A DNA stretch of 64,000 nt from Glycocaulis abyssi (GTDB lineage Bacteria > Pseudomonadota > Alphaproteobacteria > Caulobacterales > Maricaulaceae): contig NZ_CP163421.1 in NCBI RefSeq assembly GCF_041429775.1, positions 2,753,001-2,817,000 on the forward strand, in the 5' to 3' direction. Positions 43,101 to 52,839 of the stretch are shown piece after piece (position 1 is the stretch's first letter; each line of letters begins with the position of its first letter). Under the pieces are notes generated by a model. That model saw nothing but the letters and a program-made list of their open reading frames with translations. It searched no databases and had not been told where the DNA came from. The position numbers and the translations under genes were made by a program.

Positions 43101-43334
43101 TTCGATACGCAGGATGATCTGTTCCTCGATCTCCTGCGGCGAGGCTCCAGGCCAGGCCACCGAGACAGTGGCACCGGCGAATGAGGCAGCGGGATTATCG
43201 TCCCGCTGGATCTGCGAGTAGCCAATGATGCCGCCCACCAGGGCGATGACCATCAAAAGGTTGGCAGCAATGGAATTGCCGGCCCACCAGGCCAGCAGGC
43301 CGCGATGGGGCTTTTCGTCGGGACGTTCGACCAT
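40125..43334 (-). CDS. RND-family efflux pump permease (AcrB/HAE1-like)
   Basis: A 1069-residue inner-membrane proton antiporter, the motor of a tripartite pump. It has the AcrB-like layout: a first helix (NSIAANLLMVIALVGGIIGYSQI), a large periplasmic loop (to about 330), six helices, a second periplasmic loop and five or six helices. The proton-relay acidic pair is in VVVDDAIIVGENIHNRVERGE (helix 4), and VSVAWPGASPQEIEEQIILRIEEAM is the conserved porter-domain start. The C-terminal repeat has INDNLVLVDFVNRLRERG. It is the last gene of an operon with the outer-membrane factor and the adaptor, in the order factor-adaptor-permease. No regulator gene is adjacent. The substrates are unknown. Confidence 0.93.
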   Translation of the reverse strand: MVERPDEKPHRGLLAWWAGNSIAANLLMVIALVGGIIGYSQIQRDDNPAASFAGATVSVAWPGASPQEIEEQIILRIEEAMTAVDGVRRITATAVEGSGWVNIEGNSTVDPKVFLDAVKLQVDSINNLPVDAFQPRVTQWQAQSQIAGIAIHGNIDRRELQRIAREIRNELSASIPDAAAVNIQARLPEEVSIEISEENMRRYGITIAELSRAVSTSSLNLSAGSVRTDLGDVRFAARQLADTADEFGNIVVRQTPGGGVIRVRDIATVIDGLEDRPFQATFDGEPMVLLTLMSTGNSDVIDVSNQLSAYIERKRREVPETVTISEWWDGADQFNSQLTVIGSSALLGLALVLVILILFLRPIVAFWVTIGIATAFAGAFMLLPLIGVTLNFLSLFAFLIVIGVVVDDAIIVGENIHNRVERGEEGLTAAVVGVQMVAKPVVFAVITSMMAFAPWMMLSGPEVQFTRQISLVVIAALTFSLIEAFLILPAHLAHIRPQEPKGISGHFIRFQAKIADSLVWFSRHAYGPFLAVTLRHRYATFTVFIGLFALAIVLMNTGRVPFRFMPEIESDLIQVNIQLAEGTPWQRTDEIRERLEAAQTVVQNAYREEFPGEIDVIRNRSTLATQGQIRAWISLAPPEARPGRLPSADIAQRLRDELGAVPDAEEIRFDATLNEVGPAIDFAINHPDIDILRAAANELKEALRGFPATYDVVDNLQTAADELRLVLRPDAQALGLTLTDVTQQVRQAFYGQEVQRLPRGGEDVRVMVRYPREARESLDAINQVRIRTPDGREIPLAAVADAEFAPGINRIQRRERQRTVRVSAEVSDPDAARAIRRQITEEFFPEWQERYPGVSVGAIGQAEGEAEFLGEIVVLQIIMIGMMYVLLAVAFRSYAQPLLIMTAIPFAFAGAVFGHMLLGVPFALFSMFGVGAAAGIVINDNLVLVDFVNRLRERGVGAFQALVDAGVQRFRPILLTTVTTFIGVLPMIAERSTAAQFLKPMVVSLGFAVIFALFLTLFMVPALYAIGVDIKRTVLSLWTGEKQAGIGSGYEGDTSGTDVDIGQVQQPAE

Positions 43335-43361
43335 GATTTTCAGATCCTTCGCAGCGGCGTT

Positions 43362-44642
43362 CTAGTCAGCGCTGGCTACAGACGCGGCGGTGTCAGTGCC
43401 GGTGGTTTGCGGGTCGCCGTTTGCGCCGGGCGTTTCAGCACCTTCGCTATCGGGGAATATCGGCTCGCCATTGCCGTCGAGTGCGCGCACGCGCATCCCG
43501 TCGGAGGCACCGCGCAGCGGCGAGGTGACGACATATTCACCGGCCTCGACCCCGCTTGAGACGACCAGCCTCTCAGGACGGCTCTCGACGATCTGCACCG
43601 TCCTCACCGACAAGGTTCCGTCCGGTGTGGCGACCAGTACCTGGTCGGCGCCGCGCAACGCGCTGCGTGGCAGGGTGATCGCGCTATCCAGCGCACGTCC
43701 GGGCACCTGGGCCTCGACAAACAGACCCATGGCGAGAGGCGCGCCGGCAGCTTCGGCCGCTGCACCGAAAGGATCGGCCACTTCGGCAATGGCGTAGAGC
43801 GTGCGGGTCTGCGGATCGATACTGCTGTCAGTGCGCACGATACGGCCCTCCCATTCGCGCCAGGCACCGCCGAGACTGGCGCCCAGCGTGATGGCAGGGG
43901 CGGTCTCGAAGCTGTCTGCGCGGAAGGCAACAGGGATACCGGCCCGGCCAAGCTCGCTATCGGTAAAGGGCAGGCGCACCTGGGCGGTGTCGGTGGAGAA
44001 TATCTCGCCAATCCGCGCGCCGGGACCAACATACTGGCCGAGGTCTGCCAGCTTTTCGCGGACACGGCCGTTGAACGGAGCGGTAATGCGGGTGCGCGCC
44101 AGTGCCAGCCGGGCTTCGCGCAGCGATGCCTCCGCACCGGCCAGCTGGGCGCGGGCGTCTGCCAGTTGCGGTTCACGCAATGTCAGGGCAGACGCGTCAC
44201 CGTCACCGATGGCGCGCCATTCCTCGGCCGCGAGCCGGGCTTCGGCTTCCTCGCGGATCAGGGCCTGGCGGCGCTGTGTCACCAGTGCTTCGGCGCGGAT
44301 CACGGCGAGGCGGTAATCCTCGTCCTCCAGGCGCACCAGCACCTCGCCTTCCTCAAAGAACCCGCCCTGCGTGAAGCTGGGGTTCACATAGGCGATGCGC
44401 CCGGAAACCTGCGCGACCAGGCCGATCTGCGTGACAGGGGAGACCTCGCCTTGCGTGCTGACCATGAGACGGACCGGGCTCTGAACAGCCTCGGCCACGA
44501 AGACGGCGGCGGGCCGGGGTACCGGCGTTTCACGCTCGGGCCGCGGCTGGGTGGCGCCCAGTATGACGAACAGGGCAACAAATCCCGCGATAATGAGTAT
44601 CGGCAAGCCGATGAGCAGGAAGCGTCCGGTAGTTTTTGACAT
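43362..44642 (-). CDS. Efflux RND transporter periplasmic adaptor subunit
   Basis: A 426-residue membrane-fusion protein linking the RND pump to the outer-membrane channel. An N-terminal membrane anchor (GRFLLIGLPILIIAGFVALFVIL) is followed by the lipoyl/barrel halves (STQGEVSPVTQIGLVAQVSGRIAYV and ITAPFNGRVREKLADLGQYVGPG). Between them is a coiled-coil hairpin (VIRAEALVTQRRQALIREEAEARLAAEEW). The C-terminal beta domains end in an acidic low-complexity tail. The ATG at 44642 was chosen over an in-frame TTG two codons earlier. It lies 27 bp from each neighbour, so the three genes form one operon. Confidence 0.92.
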   Translation of the reverse strand: MSKTTGRFLLIGLPILIIAGFVALFVILGATQPRPERETPVPRPAAVFVAEAVQSPVRLMVSTQGEVSPVTQIGLVAQVSGRIAYVNPSFTQGGFFEEGEVLVRLEDEDYRLAVIRAEALVTQRRQALIREEAEARLAAEEWRAIGDGDASALTLREPQLADARAQLAGAEASLREARLALARTRITAPFNGRVREKLADLGQYVGPGARIGEIFSTDTAQVRLPFTDSELGRAGIPVAFRADSFETAPAITLGASLGGAWREWEGRIVRTDSSIDPQTRTLYAIAEVADPFGAAAEAAGAPLAMGLFVEAQVPGRALDSAITLPRSALRGADQVLVATPDGTLSVRTVQIVESRPERLVVSSGVEAGEYVVTSPLRGASDGMRVRALDGNGEPIFPDSEGAETPGANGDPQTTGTDTAASVASAD

Positions 44643-44669
44643 GACCAACCTCTTGAAGACGTATTCTTA

Positions 44670-46040
44670 TTATTGTTCTGACGGGATGAGCCCGGCCGGC
44701 GCGCTGAACGGTCCGGCTATGGCAAGATGCAAGGCGATGCGATTGTCGATGCGTTCGCGCCGGGCCGTTATCAGCTGGGCTTCGGCCTGGATGAGGCGGG
44801 TCTGCGCATCGATGAGTTCGAAAATGGTGCCGACCCCGCTCGCATACTGACGCTCGACCAGTTGAAGGGCGGCCTGCGCCTCTTCCCTTGCTGTTTCCAG
44901 CGCCGATACCCGGTCGGCCAGCAGGCCGTCGGCGGTCAGCGCATTTTCAACCTCACGCAGGGCGGTGAGGCTGGTATTGACGTAAGACGCGGCCTGAGCG
45001 CGTGCCAAGGCAGCGGTCCGGTCGCGTTCAGCACGCAGCGCGCCTGCCCGGAATATCGGGGCGGTAAGCGAGGCTGTCAGGCTTTCCACCAGGGTGGAGG
45101 CGGAGAACAGGTCTGAAAATTCGCTCGTCTGCCCCGAATAGGAAGCGGTCAGCGACAGTGACGGGTAGAGCGCCTTGCGGGCTGCTTCGGCGGAAAAGCC
45201 CGCCGCAGCCAGCCGGAATTCAGCGGCCACGATGTCGGGACGGCGGCTGATAAGCGCGCCCGGTGTACCCGGAGAGGCCAGCGGGGCGAGCATTGGCAGC
45301 GCGGTACCCGGTGCAACATCTCCATCGGGGTAGGCGCCCAGCAGGGTCTGAAGGCTGCGGGCGGCCTCGCGTTCTGCGCGCTGGCGAAGGGCAAGCGTGG
45401 CGCGCGAACTGGCAAGCGCGGATCGCGCCGTACGTACATCAGAAGACCGCACAACACCGCGGACAAAGCGCCGCTCGACAATGTCCAGCTGGCGCTGGCG
45501 GGTATCGACATCGCGTTCTGACAGCTCGCGCTGCAGCCGGGCTTCGGTCAGAGCGAACCAGCCTCTGGCGACACTGGCGGCAATGGACAGCTCTGCGCCG
45601 GCATAATCGGCCTCGGCAGCTTCAGCGCTGAGCGCGCTGGCGCGGGCCTGATTGGAGATACGCCCCCAGACATCGGCCTGCCAGCTGACATCCAGCCCGG
45701 CGGTGTAAACTTCACCGGCGGGGCGTGTGGTAGCGGTTGTGCCGATATCGACGGAGGGAAGGCGCGGGGCCTGACCAGCGCGCGCCGAAGCTCTTGCGGC
45801 TTCTGTATTGGCGCGTGCGGCTGCCAGATCCGGGTTGTTTGCCAGCGCGGTTGCGATCAGGCCCGCCAGAGCCTCATCGCCAAGGGCGCCAACCCAGTCA
45901 GTTTCCTGCGGACCGGCAGCGTCAGGCGCGCTGACATAGGTGTCCGGGAGGGCCAGATCGGGCGCGACGGAGAGCTGCGGCGTGCCAGCGCACGCCACAA
46001 CGATCAGGGAGGAGGAGAGTATGAGGCTATACCGGAGCAC
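44670..46040 (-). CDS. Outer-membrane efflux lipoprotein (NodT/OprM family)
   Basis: A 456-residue TolC-like channel. A lipoprotein signal (LRYSLILSSSLIVVAC, lipobox V-V-A-C) is followed by two OEP domains, each of long helices: LIATALANNPDLAAARANTEAARAS, and TALREVENALTADGLLADRV with ALQLVERQYASGVGTIFELIDAQTRLIQAEAQL (split across helices). The signature ISRRPDIVAAEFRLAAAG is strongly diagnostic of NodT-type factors. The GTG at 46040 is used, with AAGAAGGA upstream; an in-frame TTG at 46070 gives a less typical signal. The 190-bp region upstream, shared with divergent phoR, is AT-rich and contains the promoters. Confidence 0.9.
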   Translation of the reverse strand: MLRYSLILSSSLIVVACAGTPQLSVAPDLALPDTYVSAPDAAGPQETDWVGALGDEALAGLIATALANNPDLAAARANTEAARASARAGQAPRLPSVDIGTTATTRPAGEVYTAGLDVSWQADVWGRISNQARASALSAEAAEADYAGAELSIAASVARGWFALTEARLQRELSERDVDTRQRQLDIVERRFVRGVVRSSDVRTARSALASSRATLALRQRAEREAARSLQTLLGAYPDGDVAPGTALPMLAPLASPGTPGALISRRPDIVAAEFRLAAAGFSAEAARKALYPSLSLTASYSGQTSEFSDLFSASTLVESLTASLTAPIFRAGALRAERDRTAALARAQAASYVNTSLTALREVENALTADGLLADRVSALETAREEAQAALQLVERQYASGVGTIFELIDAQTRLIQAEAQLITARRERIDNRIALHLAIAGPFSAPAGLIPSEQ

Positions 46041-46230
46041 CCGGGATTCCTTCTTTTGATGATGGTTCAAGATGGCGGCACCCTAGCGGCGACTATGCGA
46101 ATGTCAACAAAAGTTTATCGAAAAACGCTAAAAATATCTCGAATTACAGAAAATTCATCTTGTCGCCCCTATCCGGAATTTCGTGCGCGGCTCACATTGA
46201 GCCGTCAAAAACCCGTGCTAAGACCGGAAG

Positions 46231-47670
46231 ATGGCAAACGAAAAACCAGCGGTCAGAACGCCTGCCACCCCGGACCGGCCCCGGCGGCGCGATATTGTCA
46301 TAACGGCGCTGCTGGGTCTGCTGGTTTTGCTTGTTCTGCTGGTTGGCGGCGTGCTTGCGCCAGGGGCCTGGCTGGCCGCATCACTCGCCTTTTCCGCGCT
46401 TGCCTTTGTCTATTTTCTCACAGCCGTGACCCGGGTTTCGCCCCGGTCTGCGGTGCAGATGTCGCGTCCGGTCCATGCCAGCGAGCTGGAGTCCGCCGAT
46501 GTCATGCTGGAGAAGATTGCCGTCCCGGTCCTTCTGATCGGTCCCGGCGGACGCATAGAGCGCGCCAATCCGGCCGCGCGCGCCTTTCTGGCCCTGGGGG
46601 CTGAGGGCGGGCTTCTGTCGAATTCGCTGCGTCAGCCGCGCGTGCTTGAAGCGGTCAGTGCGGCCTTGCGCGGGGAGCGCGGCGCGGTTGTGGAGTATGC
46701 CAGCCTTGCGCCGATTGAAAGCCATGTGCGCGCCTTTGTGGAGCCGCTGCGCATGCCGGTCGCCGGTCCGATGCCGTGGCGTGCCATGCTGGTGCTGGCC
46801 GACGAGACCTCGTCAAAACGGGCCGAGCGCATGCGCGCCGACTTCCTGGCCAATGCCAGTCACGAATTGCGCACGCCTCTGGCCTCTCTGTCCGGCTTTA
46901 TCGACACATTGCGCGGGCCCGCCCGCGATGATGAGGCGGCGAGGGACCGGTTTTTGTCCATCATGCGAGAGCAGACAGACCGGATGCGCCGCCTGATCGA
47001 TGATCTGCTCTCGCTCAGCCGGGTGGAGATGAACGAGCACTTGCCGCCATCAGGCGAAGCAGATCTCGGAGCCATCGCACGCGACGTGGTCGACAGTTTG
47101 CGGCCCATGGCCGATGCGCGTGCCATCACGCTGGAGCTGTCACTTCCCGATGAACCGGCCCGGATCACGGGTGATCGCGACCAGGTTTACGAGGTGGTGG
47201 AGAATCTCGTCGAGAACGCCATCAAGTATTCGCCCGAAGGGGCCGTGGTCGCCATCGAGGCGCTGGACAACTGTGCACGGGATGTTGCCGAGCACGCGCC
47301 TGAGCGGCTCGCACCGCAGAGTGCGCGCCTGTTGCTGGCCGGCCCGCCTTTTGACCCGCGCCAGCGCTATGGCGTGCTGCGCGTGCGCGATCATGGGGCA
47401 GGCATTGACCGGCGCTACCTGCCCCGCCTGTCAGAGCGCTTCTACAGGGTCGACGGGCAGAAAAGCGGCCCGACGGCGGGAACCGGGCTGGGCCTGGCAA
47501 TCGTCAAGCACATCATTACCCGTCACCGGGGCGGCTTCAGTGTCGAAAGCGCGCCAGATACCGGTTCGACCTTCTCGGTATTCCTGCCCAAACCTGCAGA
47601 AGGCAGCAAGGCTGCCAGCCCGGCCCAGCCCGTTGCGGCGGCCAGTGCGCCGGAGGCGGAAGCGGAGTAA
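46231..47670 (+). CDS. phoR: Phosphate regulon sensor histidine kinase
   Basis: A 479-residue kinase at the head of the pst-pho locus. Two membrane segments at residues 20-70 (VITALLGLLVLLVLLVGGVL, then LAASLAFSALAFVYFLT) have almost no periplasmic loop, typical of PhoR. A PAS domain follows (EKIAVPVLLIGPGGRIERANPA). The phosphoacceptor is His211 in NASHELRTPLASLSGF, and the ATPase domain has VVENLVENAIKYSPEG, VRDHGAGIDRRYL and TGLGLAIVKHI. A Pro/Ala/Glu-rich tail closes it. It phosphorylates PhoB under phosphate limitation, with PhoU and the Pst transporter as the input. It is 129 bp upstream of pstC, separated by a Pho box. Confidence 0.9.
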   Translation: MANEKPAVRTPATPDRPRRRDIVITALLGLLVLLVLLVGGVLAPGAWLAASLAFSALAFVYFLTAVTRVSPRSAVQMSRPVHASELESADVMLEKIAVPVLLIGPGGRIERANPAARAFLALGAEGGLLSNSLRQPRVLEAVSAALRGERGAVVEYASLAPIESHVRAFVEPLRMPVAGPMPWRAMLVLADETSSKRAERMRADFLANASHELRTPLASLSGFIDTLRGPARDDEAARDRFLSIMREQTDRMRRLIDDLLSLSRVEMNEHLPPSGEADLGAIARDVVDSLRPMADARAITLELSLPDEPARITGDRDQVYEVVENLVENAIKYSPEGAVVAIEALDNCARDVAEHAPERLAPQSARLLLAGPPFDPRQRYGVLRVRDHGAGIDRRYLPRLSERFYRVDGQKSGPTAGTGLGLAIVKHIITRHRGGFSVESAPDTGSTFSVFLPKPAEGSKAASPAQPVAAASAPEAEAE

Positions 47671-47690
47671 TCCCCCGGTTGCGCCCGGCG

Positions 47691-47719
47691 CTGTCGCAAA
47701 ACTGTAATCCAACCGTCAT
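47691..47719 (+). promoter_or_regulatory. Pho box (three 11-bp-spaced repeats) before pstC
   Basis: CTGTCGC (47691), CTGTAAT (47702) and CCGTCAT (47713) are spaced exactly 11 bp apart with AT-rich spacers AAAA and CCAA. This is the arrangement of direct repeats (consensus CTGTCAT) bound by PhoB dimers. It is 81 bp before the pstC start and 21 bp after phoR, so it should drive pstCAB-phoU-phoB. Confidence 0.78.
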
Positions 47720-47799
47720 ATTTGGGTGATCGATCCGCGCCAGTTTGCGCCGCTAACCGGCAGGCGGGGCAGCAATGCGTCTGCCGGACGAGGTCATAG

Positions 47800-49503
47800 A
47801 TGCAATTGTCCCTTATTACGGCACTCGCGCTGCTTGTGCTCACGGCCACCGGCTTTCTTGCCGGGCGCAGCCGTGCGTTTGCGCTTGCCGAAAAGGACGA
47901 TAAGCGCCTCCACTCGCTGCCCAGCTATCACGGCTATTACGTGGCGCTGTGGGCGGGTCTGCCGGGCTTTACCTTCCTCGCTGCCTACGCTCTGGCCGGC
48001 ACGATGCTCGTCAACACGATTGTGCTTGGCCAGATGGAGCGGGCTGCCGAGCCGCTGCAGGCGCGCTACGAGCTGGCTCTGGCCAGCGATGAAGTCTGGT
48101 CTGACGCGGTTGCTGAGATTGCCCGGCTTGACGGCGAAATGGCAGTGCTTCGCGATGAGGCCGAGGCGGTGATTGCCGCTGAAGGCGTGCAGTCCGGCGC
48201 CGTGGCGGCCTTGCGCGCGCGTCAGGATGAGCTTCAGTTCGCACAGGACGATGCGCGCTTTACCCGTAATGCCCGCGAGGATTTGATCGCCGGTGACATC
48301 CTGCAGGCTGTGCCGGAAGCAGATGACCACGCGCTGGCCCGCGCCGGGTTCGAGTTCTCGCGTCTGCCTGTTCAGGAGCGCGAGGTCTTTCTCGCCGATG
48401 CGCGCGCGCTGGCCTTTGGTGATGGCTTGGCGAGCCGTGACACGCCGGAGCTGCGCGCCGTTGCCGATGCGCTGCGCCCGGTTCATTCAGGTATTTTGTG
48501 GGGTGCAAGCCTTGGCGCGCTGGCGCTGGCTCTGGCGGGTCTGGTCTTTGCCCGCACCCATCTGGCGCCGCGGTTCCGGGCGCGTAACCGCGTTGAATGG
48601 GTCATCTCAGCGGCGCTGGCGCTCGCCTCTCTGATCGCAATCCTGACGACGCTGGGCATCGTCTTTTCGCTGCTGTTTGAAAGCCTGCGCTTCTTTGCCT
48701 CCATCGACTGGCGGGTGTTCGACTTCCTGTTCGGTACGCAATGGAGCCCGCAGACCGCCATCCGGCCCGGCCAGATCGGCCAGTCCGGCTCGTTCGGCGC
48801 GGTGCCGCTGTTTGCCGGTACGGCCCTCATCACCCTGATTGCCATGATGGTCGCAGCGCCGGTCGGCCTGTTTGCCGCGATATACCTGTCGGAATACGCC
48901 GATAGCGGGGTGCGGGCATGGGCCAAGCCCGTGCTGGAGGTCCTCGCAGGCGTTCCCACCGTGGTCTACGGCTTCTTTGCCTTGCTGACCGTGGGGCCGC
49001 TCCTGCGCGATTTTGCGCTGTTCCTCGGCTATGAGGATGCGGTGACGCAGAGCGCCCTGTCGGCGGGTCTGGTGATGGGCGTGATGATTATCCCGTTCGT
49101 GTCCTCGCTGTCCGATGACGTCATCAACGCCGTGCCGCAGTCCTTGCGCGACGGTGCCTATGCGATGGGCGCGACCAAGTCTGAAACCATCCGTCACGTC
49201 GTTTTTCCAGCAGCGCTACCAGGTATTGTCGGCGCACTGCTGCTGGCGGTATCGCGCGCGGTGGGCGAGACCATGATCGTGGTGATGGCCGCAGGTCAGG
49301 CGGCCAATCTGACGGCCAACCCGCTGGAATCGGTGACGACCATCACCGTCCAGATCGTCACGCTTCTGACCGGTGACCAGGAGTTCAACAGTCCCAAGAC
49401 GCTCTCCGCCTTTGCGCTGGGTCTGGTCCTGTTCGTGCTCACCTTGATCCTCAACATCATCGCGCTGCGCGTGGTGCAGAGCTATCGGGAAAAGTATGAC
49501 TGA
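47800..49503 (+). CDS. pstC: Phosphate ABC transporter permease PstC
   Basis: A 567-residue membrane subunit of the high-affinity phosphate importer. The C-terminal 300 residues are the ABC permease domain with six helices and the EAA-type loop SLRDGAYAMGATKSETIRHVVFPAALPGIVGA. The N-terminal part (about 1-250) is a long extension with two helices and a charged periplasmic region, as in the alphaproteobacterial PstC group. The start at 47800 follows ACGAGGTC. pstA overlaps its stop by 8 bp. Expression is probably controlled by PhoB at the Pho box upstream. Confidence 0.92.
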   Translation: MQLSLITALALLVLTATGFLAGRSRAFALAEKDDKRLHSLPSYHGYYVALWAGLPGFTFLAAYALAGTMLVNTIVLGQMERAAEPLQARYELALASDEVWSDAVAEIARLDGEMAVLRDEAEAVIAAEGVQSGAVAALRARQDELQFAQDDARFTRNAREDLIAGDILQAVPEADDHALARAGFEFSRLPVQEREVFLADARALAFGDGLASRDTPELRAVADALRPVHSGILWGASLGALALALAGLVFARTHLAPRFRARNRVEWVISAALALASLIAILTTLGIVFSLLFESLRFFASIDWRVFDFLFGTQWSPQTAIRPGQIGQSGSFGAVPLFAGTALITLIAMMVAAPVGLFAAIYLSEYADSGVRAWAKPVLEVLAGVPTVVYGFFALLTVGPLLRDFALFLGYEDAVTQSALSAGLVMGVMIIPFVSSLSDDVINAVPQSLRDGAYAMGATKSETIRHVVFPAALPGIVGALLLAVSRAVGETMIVVMAAGQAANLTANPLESVTTITVQIVTLLTGDQEFNSPKTLSAFALGLVLFVLTLILNIIALRVVQSYREKYD

Positions 49504-51235
49504 CGCCCCCCGCCCAGCGATAGCCGAAGCGGTCCGCCAACGGCTCGCGCGCCGGCACCGTGCCGAAGGCCGGTTCCGCGCCTTTGGCGTGGGCGCAATC
49601 GCGCTTGCCATCATTTTTCTGGGTGTGCTTCTGGGTACCATCACGCTGCAGGCAAGCGGCGCTTTCACCAATTATGTCATCACCCTGCCGGTAACGCTTG
49701 AGCGGACGATTGCCGACCCGCGCGGCGATATGAGCGAAGCCTCGCTGCGCCGGGGCAGCTATAACCAGCTCATCCAGCGCGCCGTGCAGTCGGAGTTTCC
49801 GGCCGCCTCTTCGCGCAGCGATCTGCGCGAGCTGTTCGGGCTCTATAGCGGGCTGAATGCCGCGTCGGTCATGCGCCGTGTGATTGCCGATCCGTCACTG
49901 GTCGACACCACGATCAATGTCACCATGCCCGCCAATCACGAAGTCGACCTCTATCTGAAGGGCATTACGGTCGATGAGCATATTTCGGCGGGTAGCGGCA
50001 CGATCGAAGCTGACAGTGTGTCCGGCAGTGTCGCCCTGTCATCGGATACGCCTGCCTTTGCCAACGCCATTGCGCGCATCCGTCAGCAGGCCGTCTCCGA
50101 GCGTGAGGTGTTGCTGACCCGCGCTGCGCGTCTGGAAGCCGAAGCGGCAAACGCGGCCAGCCGCGATGCGCGTGAAGCGGGGCTCGCGGCCGCCCGGCGT
50201 GCGCGCGATGAAGCGGCGCGGTTTGACGCCGTGATCGATCCTGAATCGCGGATCGTGCTCGGCCCGCGCACGGCGAGCCTCCTGATCCGCGTCAATGGCG
50301 GAGTGGTTGCCGTTTCCGCCCTGACACCCGATGGCCGCGAGGCCGAGGGCCGGGTTCTCCTGCCGCTGGAAAGCGCAGAGGCGTCCGGCAGCTGGAGCGA
50401 GTGGGTCATCGAGACACCGGCGGCGGGCCGGCGCATTACCGATCAGCAGGCGGTCTACGCCCGCACGCTTGAAGAGCGCGGCATGGTGGAGCGCCGCTTC
50501 AACACCAATCTGTTCCTCAATGCCGACAGCCGCGAGCCTGAGCTGGCCGGCGTGATGGGCGCCTTTATCGGCTCGGTGCTGACCATGCTGGTCACCATGC
50601 TGCTGGCAGTGCCGATTGGTGTTGGCACGGCCATCTATCTGGAAGAGTTCGCGCCGAAGAACCGGCTGACGGGCTTTATCGAGGTCAATATCAATAATCT
50701 GGCTGCCGTGCCGTCCATCGTGTTCGGCCTGCTGGGTCTGGCGGTGTTCATCAACACGTTCGGCATGCCGCGCTCCGCGCCTCTGGTCGGGGGCTTCGTG
50801 CTGGCGCTGATGACATTGCCTACCGTAATCATTTCCTCGCGCGCAGCGCTGCGGGCTGTGCCGCCCTCCATCCGGGAAGCGGCGCTGGGCGTTGGCGCAT
50901 CGCGCACCCAGGCGGTGTTCCAGCACGTTCTGCCGCTCGCCATGCCGGGCATACTGACAGGCTCGATCATCGGGCTGGCGCAGGCGCTGGGCGAGACCGC
51001 GCCCCTCCTGATGATCGGCATGGTAGCCTTTGTGGCCGATGCGCCTTCGCTTGGCCTGTCAGGGCTTACCCAGCCTTCGACGGTGATGCCGGTTCAGGTC
51101 TTCCTGTGGTCGGGCGCATCCGAGCGCGCTTTCGAGATGCGTACAGCCGCCGCCATTCTGGTGCTGCTGACGCTGATGATCATTTTCAATGCGGTTGCAA
51201 TCATTCTGCGCCGCCGTTTCGAACGGAGATGGTGA
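49496..51235 (+). CDS. pstA: Phosphate ABC transporter permease PstA
   Basis: A 579-residue permease partner of PstC. The permease domain occupies the C-terminal 280 residues ([40 protein letters not shown], and the EAA-like loop [30 protein letters not shown]). The N-terminal half has one membrane helix and a large periplasmic domain (about 60-350), the type described for alphaproteobacterial PstA. An Ala/Arg-rich helix ([21 protein letters not shown]) lies within it. It overlaps pstC by 8 bp and is one base from pstB, consistent with a coupled operon. Confidence 0.92.
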   Translation: MTDAPRPAIAEAVRQRLARRHRAEGRFRAFGVGAIALAIIFLGVLLGTITLQASGAFTNYVITLPVTLERTIADPRGDMSEASLRRGSYNQLIQRAVQSEFPAASSRSDLRELFGLYSGLNAASVMRRVIADPSLVDTTINVTMPANHEVDLYLKGITVDEHISAGSGTIEADSVSGSVALSSDTPAFANAIARIRQQAVSEREVLLTRAARLEAEAANAASRDAREAGLAAARRARDEAARFDAVIDPESRIVLGPRTASLLIRVNGGVVAVSALTPDGREAEGRVLLPLESAEASGSWSEWVIETPAAGRRITDQQAVYARTLEERGMVERRFNTNLFLNADSREPELAGVMGAFIGSVLTMLVTMLLAVPIGVGTAIYLEEFAPKNRLTGFIEVNINNLAAVPSIVFGLLGLAVFINTFGMPRSAPLVGGFVLALMTLPTVIISSRAALRAVPPSIREAALGVGASRTQAVFQHVLPLAMPGILTGSIIGLAQALGETAPLLMIGMVAFVADAPSLGLSGLTQPSTVMPVQVFLWSGASERAFEMRTAAAILVLLTLMIIFNAVAIILRRRFERRW

Positions 51236-51236
51236 G

Positions 51237-52058
<822 letters not shown>

Positions 52059-52111
52059 GCAGCCGGCCGCCTGACCATGGAGCGCTTTTGCTCCGCAAAA
52101 AGGTAATCGCC

Positions 52112-52828
52112 ATGAATAGCCCGGCACAGCAGGGTCATCACATCGTCAAAGCCTTCTCCGAGGAGCTCGAACAGCTTTCCGCCGCCGTTGCGACCATGGG
52201 CGGGCTCGCAGAAAGCATGATCTCCGATGCGATTGACGCCATCATCACCCGCGACAGCGATCTCGCCCTTGAAGTCGCAGAACGTGACAAGCGCATCGAT
52301 GTGCTGCAGCGCGATGTGGAGCGGCAGATCATTCGCCTTCTGGCCTTGCGCCAGCCTCTGGCGTGGGATTTGCGCGTCTGCATCGCGGCGCTGAAGATAT
52401 CGGCAGACTTGGAACGCGTCGGTGATCTGGCCAAGAACATCGCCCGGCGCACGCGTGCGCTCAACGAGGCGGAGCCGCTGGCGCTCACCAAGTCTGTCGA
52501 ACGCATGGGCCGTCTCGTCCAGCGCCATCTGCATGAAGTGCTCGACGCCTATGTGAGCGGCGAGATTGCCGGCGCGGTCGGTGTCTGGGAACGCGATGAT
52601 GATGTCGATGAGCATTATAATGCGCTCTTCCGCGAGCTTCTGACCTGCATGGCAGAAGACCCCCAGCTGATCGGCCCGGGTACGCACCTTCTCTTCATTG
52701 CCAAAAATCTCGAGCGGGTGGGCGATCACGCCACCAATATCGCCGAGCTGGTTCACTATGCCGTTACGGGCAGCGAGCTTACGGCCGAACGGCCCAAGGG
52801 CACGCCGCTTGAAAGCGGCGCAAGCTAG
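52112..52828 (+). CDS. phoU: Phosphate signalling protein PhoU
   Basis: PhoU links the Pst transporter to PhoR and keeps the Pho regulon off when phosphate is plentiful. The 238-residue protein consists of two PhoU three-helix repeats. The motif ERDKRIDVLQRDVERQIIRLLALRQP is in repeat 1 with LKISADLERVGDLAKNIARR. Repeat 2 contains DDDVDEHYNALFRELL and LLFIAKNLERVGDHATNIAELVHY. The E/D-x-x-x-D metal motifs are intact. The ATG at 52112 is preceded by AAAAGG; the TTG at 52088 was rejected. phoB follows after 11 bp. Confidence 0.95.
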   Translation: MNSPAQQGHHIVKAFSEELEQLSAAVATMGGLAESMISDAIDAIITRDSDLALEVAERDKRIDVLQRDVERQIIRLLALRQPLAWDLRVCIAALKISADLERVGDLAKNIARRTRALNEAEPLALTKSVERMGRLVQRHLHEVLDAYVSGEIAGAVGVWERDDDVDEHYNALFRELLTCMAEDPQLIGPGTHLLFIAKNLERVGDHATNIAELVHYAVTGSELTAERPKGTPLESGAS

Positions 52829-52839
52829 GGAACACTGCC

